In this document: piece by piece, positions 7,399 through 12,369 of the stretch
Layout: every line of letters begins with the position of its first letter
Numbering within the stretch: position 1 is the stretch's first letter
Source: Verrucomicrobiia bacterium
GTDB taxonomy: Bacteria; Verrucomicrobiota; Verrucomicrobiia; Limisphaerales; JAUIHU01
NCBI GenBank assembly: GCA_030432175.1
Contig: JAUIHU010000055.1
Coordinates: forward strand, 1 to 12,369
DNA: 12,369 bases
Direction: 5' to 3'
The notes under the pieces: model-generated
Told to the model about the DNA's origin: nothing
What the model saw: the letters and a program-made list of their open reading frames with translations, nothing else
Database searches by the model: none
Position numbers and translations under genes: made by a program

Positions 7399-7428
7399 AT
7401 TAAAACTCGAACCAACCCGATTTGGCAA
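7399..7428 (-). promoter_or_regulatory. Candidate sigma70-type promoter for tyrA-aroA-cmk-plsC
   Basis: On the - strand TTGCCA (7428-7423) and TTTAAT (7404-7399) each match consensus at five of six positions with an 18-base spacer. Transcription would begin near 7391, giving a leader of about 107 bases before tyrA. The 172-base gap between def and tyrA otherwise holds no gene and no clear terminator. Confidence 0.4.
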
Positions 7429-7455
7429 GCACAGGCCTCAGTAGCGCTTTTTTGA

Positions 7456-8004
7456 TCAGGTTTTCAATTTCCGCACAGCTTCAATCTGCGGTTTCAGTGA
7501 TGCCTTGGTATGCGAATCCATGCGATCAATAAACAAAATCCCATTCAAATGGTCGACCTCATGCATCACCGCCTTCGCCAACAATCCAGTGCACGAAAAA
7601 CTGAACGGATTCCCATGCTGATCCAGACATTCCACTTCAACTGCTTCAGTGCGGGTAATATCAGCATAAATCTCCGGAAAGCTCAGGCATCCTTCCGGCC
7701 CTGTCACCCAATCACCTGTCGGTTTTAGTTTGGGGTTAATCAATGTGATCGGCATGTGCTTCTCCAGATCTACAGGATTTCCACCAATAGACATGGTCGA
7801 ATCGCGGTCAGCGCCCCTGACATCAATCACGGTCAATTGCAGCGCTCGCCCCACTTGTTGCGCAGCCAAACCGACACCATTGGCGTCGTACATGGTGTCC
7901 AACATGTCCTGAATCAGTTTTTCTATTTCCGGCGTGATGGACTCTATTTCTGCCCCCTTTTCACGCAGCGCCGGGTGTCCGTAATAAACGATCGGTAAAA
8001 TCAT
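7456..8004 (-). CDS. def: Peptide deformylase
   Basis: This is a 182-residue metalloenzyme removing the N-formyl group from nascent proteins at the ribosome exit. The three family motifs are complete: G-V-G-L-A-A-Q-Q-V-G at 43-52, E-G-C-L-S at 104-108 (metal ligand Cys106) and H-E-V-D-H-L-N-G at 148-155 (ligands His148 and His152, catalytic Glu149). Length and motif order match active bacterial deformylases. ATG 8004 lies three bases after the stop of the upstream kinase gene, so the two are probably co-transcribed. It is unusual only in its neighbour: def is commonly paired with fmt, which is not in this window. Confidence 0.96.
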   Translation of the reverse strand: MILPIVYYGHPALREKGAEIESITPEIEKLIQDMLDTMYDANGVGLAAQQVGRALQLTVIDVRGADRDSTMSIGGNPVDLEKHMPITLINPKLKPTGDWVTGPEGCLSFPEIYADITRTEAVEVECLDQHGNPFSFSCTGLLAKAVMHEVDHLNGILFIDRMDSHTKASLKPQIEAVRKLKT

Positions 8005-8007
8005 TCT

Positions 8008-9150
8008 CTAAAACTGAGAGTCAGCTGGCAGCTCACTCTTTAACATCGTTATCAAATCTTCTATTGATGGACTTTTCGCTGTCCTCACATAATAACCGCT
8101 GGTGGTCACTCCAGTCAGCAACGCTAACTCAGTGTCAAATCCAAGCAGCTTTCCAAGACAGAAACCGGCGTTAAAATGATCCCCAGCCCCTGTGGAAATC
8201 TTGGGTTTGGCGGTGTATGGCCCCTGGACTCGGTAGACTTCGCCAGCATGCGTTCCAAATGCACAGGTCACAGGGTGAGCCACAATAGTGTCCACTTGGA
8301 TGTGCTTGTGGATTTCCGCCGCTAACTCTCCAATACTCTCAGAATCCTTGTCAGGATGAGGCAATCCCAGGGCTTCCGCAATTTCATGGGTTTCCTTTTC
8401 ATTCAACCCTAAAATCACCCGAAAACTACCTTGAAATTTCTCAATCAGTTCCAATGCGCGTTGAATGTCCTTAATATGCCGCTTCTCAGGATCCGCCAGA
8501 TCAAAAAACATCCAGGCCTGCTCAGATTCGGGCTGTGAAAGTGTTGGACAAATCTCTCCCAGAATCGAGTCCCACAAATCACTCATGTAGGGAATCATCG
8601 TCCAGTTCACAAATGCCACCAGATCCGACCCAGCCAGATAACTTTTTAGTCGATCCTGCCCAAATCGCTCTTTCAATACGTCCCAGTTGATGTCAGTCAA
8701 CGGTGTCATTTTACCGAACATCAGTTTCCCATCCTCAAATTCCAAAGCATCGGTGTGCGCTGCTTCAGCTATGGAAAACACCTCGGCGCGTTCCGCCAGT
8801 TCCTCAAAGACCGGATGCAGTTTCGGATAACCGAGTGATCCAAGATAGGTCACCTTGGACCCCAGAGACGCCAGAGCATTGGCCATGATCGGACCATTCC
8901 CGCCGAGTTTGACTGTTTTACTGACAAGTTCGATATTGGCGCTCTTCCCAGCAGCTCCGGCAATGCGCTCACTCAGTTTTTGAATGGTAGGCAGTCGCTG
9001 GAATGATTCCGCGCTGTCTCGTTTGTCAACGACGTGAATAATCTCATCCACGAAGCCATCCAATCCGACGAACGCTTTCAGTCCGCCGACACTGGACAAC
9101 TTATCTTGCAGGCTCTTAATCCCTGCCTGTTGAAGTGCTTCCGAATCCAT
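8008..9150 (-). CDS. PfkB-family carbohydrate or nucleoside kinase of unknown substrate
   Basis: This is a 380-residue protein, longer than most of the ribokinase/PfkB superfamily (about 300). Near the N-terminus is F-V-G-L-D-G-F-V-D-E, where sugar kinases usually have their first substrate strand. G-G-N-G-P-I-M-A-N-A-L-A-S-L-G at 83-97 is the substrate-binding G-G-N/K-x-x-N-x-A element, and T-G-A-G-D-H-F-N-A-G-F at 320-330 carries the anion hole and catalytic Asp. The His after G-A-G-D replaces the usual Ser/Ala/Thr. The first domain contains extra material around residues 140-230. These marks support a kinase, but the substrate is not recognisable. The start could also be GTG 9177 (389 residues); neither has a clear ribosome site. 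It is followed after three bases by def. The 122-base gap before it (9151-9272) holds a hairpin at 9221-9240. Confidence 0.8.
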   Translation of the reverse strand: MDSEALQQAGIKSLQDKLSSVGGLKAFVGLDGFVDEIIHVVDKRDSAESFQRLPTIQKLSERIAGAAGKSANIELVSKTVKLGGNGPIMANALASLGSKVTYLGSLGYPKLHPVFEELAERAEVFSIAEAAHTDALEFEDGKLMFGKMTPLTDINWDVLKERFGQDRLKSYLAGSDLVAFVNWTMIPYMSDLWDSILGEICPTLSQPESEQAWMFFDLADPEKRHIKDIQRALELIEKFQGSFRVILGLNEKETHEIAEALGLPHPDKDSESIGELAAEIHKHIQVDTIVAHPVTCAFGTHAGEVYRVQGPYTAKPKISTGAGDHFNAGFCLGKLLGFDTELALLTGVTTSGYYVRTAKSPSIEDLITMLKSELPADSQF

Positions 9151-9220
9151 TGGCGCTTTATTACAACTTTGATCCACTTCTCGAAAAGCGGAAAATCCGG
9201 GAATTCATTGAGTGGATCCA

Positions 9221-9240
9221 ATCAGGTTCCCTGGCCTGAT
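9221..9240 (-). other. Small intercistronic hairpin between the nuclease and kinase genes
   Basis: ATCAGG (9221-9226) and CCTGAT (9235-9240) form a perfect 6-bp stem with an 8-base loop. No T-run follows on the - strand, so it is not a normal intrinsic terminator. It could be an RNA-processing or stability element, or chance. Confidence 0.3.
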
Positions 9241-9272
9241 CCGACCGACTCTGCTTCGCCGGTTAAATGATT

Positions 9273-10649
9273 TCAGACTTCGATGGTCTCTCCCGGTCCG
9301 GGTTGGTAAATCTTGATTTTTGGAGCATGGGTCTTGAATTGAGCTTCAAACCAGTCACGGGAGTCTGAATCGCCATGTCCAAGTAAAATGTTCTTGGGCT
9401 TCAATTTGATAGCAAACTCCAGCAATTCTTCCCGATGAGCATGTGCTGTCAGGTCAAAATTGAGCATTTCACAGTTGCGAATCAACTCTCCATGACCGTC
9501 ACTGTAGTGAAATGGTTCTCCAATTTTTGACTCCCTTAAACGGCCCCCCGGTGTTTCTGGATCTGTATAGCCGACAAAGAAAATCCCATGCCGCTCATCC
9601 TCCATCATTCTTGCAGCCAGTTCATGAGATCCAGTATTTTCACTCAACATGCCGGCGGTGATGACAAAGATTCTGCCCCCAGTCAGCTTCATAGTGTCGG
9701 CCTGTTTACGATCCAACACTACGATATTCAAATCCCGAGTCAGTCTGAGATCCGGATGATTGCGGTAAGTTCGCTTTGCCTGGCTATCGTAAATCTCAGT
9801 GAAGACCCGGCCTAATCCGCCAATAAACACAGGCTGTTTCTTCAATCGCCCTTCCTGCATCAATAAAGCCAGTTGCGCCAGAATTTCCTGAGTCCGACCC
9901 AACGCAAATGCGGGGATAAGAACCGAACCTTTTCTGGCCAGGGTTTTCTCAATGGATTCCACCAATCGTTCCAGCTCCTCTTCGCGGGTAAATCCCGGAG
10001 TTGGCTCACGATTGCCGCGCGTGGTTTCCATGATCAGAGTATCGACTTCGAGATCCTCAAACCGAGCCCCTTTCAAAAGCGTTTGATCCTGAAAGCAGAC
10101 ATCGCCGGTGTAAAAAACCGATCCTTCATCCGTGCGGACATAAATACCAGAAGATCCCAAAGTATGCCCGGCATCCAGGAACTCCAGTGTTGGAGATTTC
10201 AATCCCATTCGAATTTTCCGCATCGATGCCCATTCAATTTCTCTGAAATAGGGAAAATAATGAAAATCTGGAGAGATGCCTTCCACTTCTTTATGGGTGA
10301 ACAATGGATATTCCTTAATACCTAGTTCATCTCTCTGACGGGACATCACGTTGACAGAATTGTGAAGGATTCGATCCACAATCGCGCCACTCAATTCCGA
10401 CATCAACACATGAGCAGCTGGAAAATACCGAACCGCCATAGGCAAAGTGCCGACGTGATCGTGGTGACAATGTGAGATTGCAATAGCGTCCAGATCCTCA
10501 TCACGGATCCGATCATACATCGGCGTTGCGGACAACCCATCCCGTTTAGGGTGAGCGCCGGCGTCCATTAACAGATTAAAACCATCCACACCAACAAACC
10601 AGGCGCTGGCTCCAATGTCATCTGCGGGATTTAAATTTACAATTCGCAT
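9273..10649 (-). CDS. Beta-CASP metallo-beta-lactamase-fold nuclease (Ysh1/CPSF73-type)
   Basis: This is a 458-residue protein with the zinc-dependent RNA nuclease architecture of the CPSF73/Ysh1 group. Metallo-beta-lactamase motifs: H-C-H-H-D-H at 60-65, A-G-H-T-L-G-S at 160-166, Y-T-G-D-V at 180-184. Beta-CASP motifs: A in L-I-M-E-T-T-R-G at 205-212 (Glu208), then V-L-I-P-A-F-A-L-G-R-T-Q at about 243-254, B as T-A-H-A-H-R near 401-406, and C as L-G-H-G-D at 423-427. No N-terminal KH domains (as in archaeal homologs) and no RNase J C-terminal domain are present. Endo- or 5'-exonuclease action on RNA is the usual family role; the substrate is unknown. ATG 10649 is preceded by GGAG (10666-10663), 13 bases upstream, inside a possible stem. 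It is divergent from any + strand transcript in the adjoining region. Confidence 0.87.
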   Translation of the reverse strand: MRIVNLNPADDIGASAWFVGVDGFNLLMDAGAHPKRDGLSATPMYDRIRDEDLDAIAISHCHHDHVGTLPMAVRYFPAAHVLMSELSGAIVDRILHNSVNVMSRQRDELGIKEYPLFTHKEVEGISPDFHYFPYFREIEWASMRKIRMGLKSPTLEFLDAGHTLGSSGIYVRTDEGSVFYTGDVCFQDQTLLKGARFEDLEVDTLIMETTRGNREPTPGFTREEELERLVESIEKTLARKGSVLIPAFALGRTQEILAQLALLMQEGRLKKQPVFIGGLGRVFTEIYDSQAKRTYRNHPDLRLTRDLNIVVLDRKQADTMKLTGGRIFVITAGMLSENTGSHELAARMMEDERHGIFFVGYTDPETPGGRLRESKIGEPFHYSDGHGELIRNCEMLNFDLTAHAHREELLEFAIKLKPKNILLGHGDSDSRDWFEAQFKTHAPKIKIYQPGPGETIEV

Positions 10650-10659
10650 GAGCGATACA

Positions 10660-10707
10660 GGTCTCCAATTCGGATAATCTACCTGAGAATGTCAGGATCG
10701 CGAGACC
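10660..10707 (-). promoter_or_regulatory. Possible 5' leader stem enclosing the nuclease ribosome site
   Basis: On the - strand, GGTCTC (10707-10702) pairs with GAGACC (10665-10660), and inside it CCTGA (10696-10692) pairs with TCAGG (10686-10682). The GGAG that would be the ribosome-binding site (10666-10663) overlaps the outer 3' arm. Pairing is visible; regulation is inference. Confidence 0.3.
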
Positions 10708-10841
10708 GACAATTACTATTTCGAACTTCCTCAAACCTTTCGGAAGGAGGCTATAACCAGTTGCGTCAGGAAGTCAGGACGCAGACAAAGCGAGCAGACT
10801 AAGGTCTTTCTAAAAGGAAATCCAGCAGAACCGGGAAAAAC

Positions 10842-10869
10842 TTGAAATGAACCATATCGGATCAAGAAT
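10842..10869 (+). promoter_or_regulatory. Weak candidate + strand promoter before the hairpin run
   Basis: TTGAAA (10842-10847, five of six to consensus) and AAGAAT (10864-10869, four of six) are spaced by 16 bases on the + strand. A start near 10876 would give a transcript of about 260 bases ending at the terminator at 11101-11135. The match is modest and could be chance. Confidence 0.2.
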
Positions 10870-10925
10870 ACTTTTCCGAAATTCTTTTGAACATTCCTGA
10901 TCAGGGGCCTGTCTTAAAAACCAGA

Positions 10926-11135
10926 CTCATGATGAGGCATCAATAACTCATCTCATGAGCTTTTGATGGATGAGCCGCAATTTGTTATTTCCATCAAAAT
11001 TAATCAGCTGACATAAATACCGTTTATTCGTCATTTGCTGATTGTGTGTTTGTTTGTTGTTGGTTGTTTCAGGCTTCTATCTAGCCAAAACAGGTAAGCG
11101 AGCCCTCTCCATTCTTGGAGAGGGCTTTGCTTTTT
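10926..11135 (+). ncRNA. Candidate structured noncoding RNA: three abutting hairpins plus terminator
   Basis: Three inverted repeats follow each other with one- and two-base gaps. Hairpin A: 10926-10936 with 10947-10959, 11 pairs, a 2-base bulge and 10-base loop. Hairpin B: 10961-10970 with 10990-10999, 10 perfect pairs, 19-base loop. Hairpin C: 11002-11017 with 11023-11043, 16 pairs in blocks of 7, 4 and 5, bulges of 3 and 2 bases on the 3' arm, 5-base loop. A G/T-rich single-stranded stretch and a terminator (11101-11135) follow. The terminator has its T tract only on the + strand, which sets the proposed direction. No protein gene precedes it. The identity is unknown; a transcribed RNA is inferred, not shown, and the 5' end is arbitrary. 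An alternative is a DNA-level element such as a decayed repeat. Confidence 0.35.
11101..11135 (+). terminator. Intrinsic terminator on the + strand with no upstream protein gene
   Basis: A perfect 10-bp stem (11101-11110 with 11117-11126, core AGCCCTCTCC) with a 6-base loop is followed by TTGCTTTTTC on the + strand. On the - strand no T-run follows the stem, so it points to + strand transcription from the intergenic region. Confidence 0.75.
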
Positions 11136-11154
11136 CAGACCAATGTCCGAATAA

Positions 11155-11196
11155 AACACAAAAAACCGCCACCGGGACGCATCCCGATAACGGTTT
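11155..11196 (-). terminator. Intrinsic terminator of groEL
   Basis: Read on the - strand, 36 bases after the groEL stop, AAACCG (from 11196) pairs with CGGTTT (to 11163) around a symmetric 4x4 internal loop and an inner CGGGA/TCCCG stem with a 4-base loop. It is followed by TTTTTTGTGTTTT. Geometry and position fit a standard terminator. Confidence 0.8.
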
Positions 11197-11231
11197 GATC
11201 CAAATGATGCTTGGAACGATGTCGCAGGGAA

Positions 11232-12369
11232 TTAGTACATTCCGCCCATGCCACCCATTCCACCCATGCCGCCCATGCCACCGTGGTGGTCACCGCCAGC
11301 AGCTGGTTCTTCTTTCTCAGGCAAGTCGGTGATCAAGCACTCGGTGGTCAGCAACAATGCAGCAATCGATGCAGCATTTTGCAGAGCAGTCCGAGTCACT
11401 TTCTTCGGATCAACCACACCAGCTTTGACGAGATCTTCGTAAACTCCGGTGGCAACGTTGTATCCTTCGTTTCCGGAACGCTTCAGGACTTCCTGTACAA
11501 CGATGGAACCTTCGATTCCAGCGTTGCTGGCCAGAGAACGCAACGGAGCTTCGATAGCGCGCTTGATGATATCCACACCAATTTGCTCGTCATGTTCAGG
11601 CAGGCTCAGTTCTCCGATCGCAGGCAGGCAGCGCAACAATGCACAGCCACCTCCAGGAACGATACCTTCTTCAACCGCAGCGCGTGTCGCATGCAATGCG
11701 TCTTCCACACGAGCTTTCTTCTCTTTCATCTCAGTTTCAGTCGCCGCGCCAACGTTGATCACTGCAACCCCGCCAGCCAGCTTGGCCAGACGCTCTTGCA
11801 ATTTCTCACGATCATAGTCGGATGTGGTTTCCTCAATCTGACGACGGATTTGGTTGACTCGGCCCTGGATGTCTTGAGTGGAGCCTTCACCTTCAACGAT
11901 GGTGGTGTTTTCTTTGTCCACCAAAACGGATTTTGCTCGTCCCAGATCTTCCAGGCTGACAGATTCCAGCTTGATTCCCAGATCTTCAGTGATGCAGCGT
12001 CCGCCGGTCAGGATCGCGATGTCTTCCAACATTGCTTTACGACGGTCTCCGAATCCAGGAGCTTTCACCGCAGCGATGCGAAGCGAACCTCTCAATTTGT
12101 TGACTACTAGAGTGGCTAGGGCCTCTCCGTCTACATCTTCAGCGATGATAAGAAGGGGCTTGCCTGATTGAGCAACGGGCTCGAGAACAGGAAGCAGGTC
12201 TTTCATCGAAGAGATCTTCTTGTCGAACAATAAGATATACGGATTGTCTAATTCTGCCGTCATCTTCTCTGAGTCGGTCACGAAGTAAGGAGAAAGGTAT
12301 CCGCGGTCAAACTGCATACCCTCTACCACGTCTACGTAAGTGTCGGTTCCTTTGGCCTCTTCAACAGTG
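11232..12369 (-). CDS. groL: Chaperonin GroEL (partial, N-terminal part outside the window)
   Basis: The frame enters from the right edge, giving the last 378 residues (about two thirds) of the 60-kDa chaperonin, which folds proteins inside a double heptameric ring with GroES. The visible part starts in the apical domain before V-V-E-G-M-Q-F-D-R-G-Y-L-S-P-Y-F, and includes R-V-E-D-A-L-H-A-T-R-A-A-V-E-E-G with the Asp needed for ATP hydrolysis (E. coli Asp398), G-I-V-P-G-G-G, and the equatorial T-A-L-Q-N-A-A-S-I-A. The tail is G-G-D-H-H followed by five G-G-M repeats and a terminal Tyr. The flexible G-G-M tail is typical; the His pair and the final Tyr are small variations. groES and the heat-shock control region would lie upstream, beyond the window. 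The first 13 codons before GTG 12329 are in frame and belong to the gene. Confidence 0.98.
   Translation of the reverse strand, partial: TVEEAKGTDTYVDVVEGMQFDRGYLSPYFVTDSEKMTAELDNPYILLFDKKISSMKDLLPVLEPVAQSGKPLLIIAEDVDGEALATLVVNKLRGSLRIAAVKAPGFGDRRKAMLEDIAILTGGRCITEDLGIKLESVSLEDLGRAKSVLVDKENTTIVEGEGSTQDIQGRVNQIRRQIEETTSDYDREKLQERLAKLAGGVAVINVGAATETEMKEKKARVEDALHATRAAVEEGIVPGGGCALLRCLPAIGELSLPEHDEQIGVDIIKRAIEAPLRSLASNAGIEGSIVVQEVLKRSGNEGYNVATGVYEDLVKAGVVDPKKVTRTALQNAASIAALLLTTECLITDLPEKEEPAAGGDHHGGMGGMGGMGGMGGMY

Larger units (their letters stand above)
10650..11231. other. 582-base structured intergenic region without a credible protein gene
   Basis: No reading frame here looks protein-coding. 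The region contains a stem near the nuclease start (10660-10707), three copies of GTCAGGA (10691, 10765, 10773), small stems at 10736-10747, 10762-10783, 10796-10807 and 10864-10886, a perfect 10-base palindrome at 10896-10905, a run of three strong hairpins (10926-11043), a G/T-rich stretch (11044-11069), a + strand terminator (11101-11135) and the groEL terminator (11155-11196). The smaller stems are close to chance expectation; those from 10926 on are not. It does not match the conserved cores of RNase P RNA, tmRNA, SRP RNA or 6S RNA as far as I can judge by eye. Confidence 0.7.

Noticed and set aside
7156..7428. 90-codon - strand frame overlapping the tyrA start
   Set aside because: More than half is an out-of-frame reading of tyrA; the rest lies over the promoter-like region and has no recognisable features.
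10736..10810. Resemblance to SRP RNA (GGAAGGAG near 10741) or RNase P RNA (AGGAAATCC near 10815)
   Set aside because: The flanking conserved parts of both RNAs are missing: no CAGGTC before GGAA, no AGCAGCC after it, and no GAGGAAAGTCC or ACAGAACCCGGCTTA segments.
11042..11332. 96-codon + strand reading frame in the intergenic region
   Set aside because: It crosses the + strand terminator and the groEL terminator and then runs antisense into groEL; no ribosome site or family marks.
11211..12110. Long + strand reading frame of 299 codons
   Set aside because: It lies antisense to groEL, whose protein is unmistakable, and its translation is low-complexity with no family resemblance.

Overview
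The window looks like ordinary chromosome from a member of the Verrucomicrobiota or a close relative in the PVC group. Three things suggest this: a pseudopilin with an A-F-T-L-I-E N-terminal signature and a C-terminal H-X9-DG motif, an extracellular-type protein tail carrying D-x-D-x-D-G-L calcium-loop modules, and few clear Shine-Dalgarno sequences. The assignment is inference; there is no rRNA or phylogenetic marker beyond a partial groEL. No tRNA, rRNA, CRISPR array, insertion sequence or phage gene was seen.

Layout. Bases 1-3532 read on the + strand: the tail of a calcium-loop secreted protein, a degenerate FHA-domain multi-pass membrane protein, a FruK/LacC-type PfkB sugar kinase, and a lone type II/IV pseudopilin. 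A strong hairpin terminator at 3618-3655 closes this block against a convergent - strand block. From 3693 to the end, every gene is on the - strand. Read in transcription order they are: groEL (5' end outside the window), a 582-base structured intergenic region, a beta-CASP metallo-beta-lactamase-fold nuclease, a second PfkB-family kinase, peptide deformylase (def), and then tyrA-aroA-cmk-plsC.

How the genes work together. tyrA, aroA, cmk and plsC are tightly packed (32-base gap, 3-base overlap or short gap, 5-base gap) and follow a gene order often seen in bacteria, joining aromatic amino acid synthesis to CMP kinase and phospholipid acylation. A sigma70-like promoter at 7399-7428 could drive them separately from pfkB-def upstream. 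def follows the kinase after 3 bases, so those two are probably co-transcribed.

The least explained part is 10650-11231. It holds three nearly contiguous hairpins (10926-11043) and a good + strand intrinsic terminator (11101-11135) with no + strand gene in front of it. A second terminator facing the other way, for groEL, lies at 11155-11196. This is the best candidate in the window for an undescribed element: a + strand structured RNA, possibly with a conformational switch. Nearer the nuclease start, a stem appears to enclose a GGAG sequence. Everything functional about this region is inference from visible inverted repeats.
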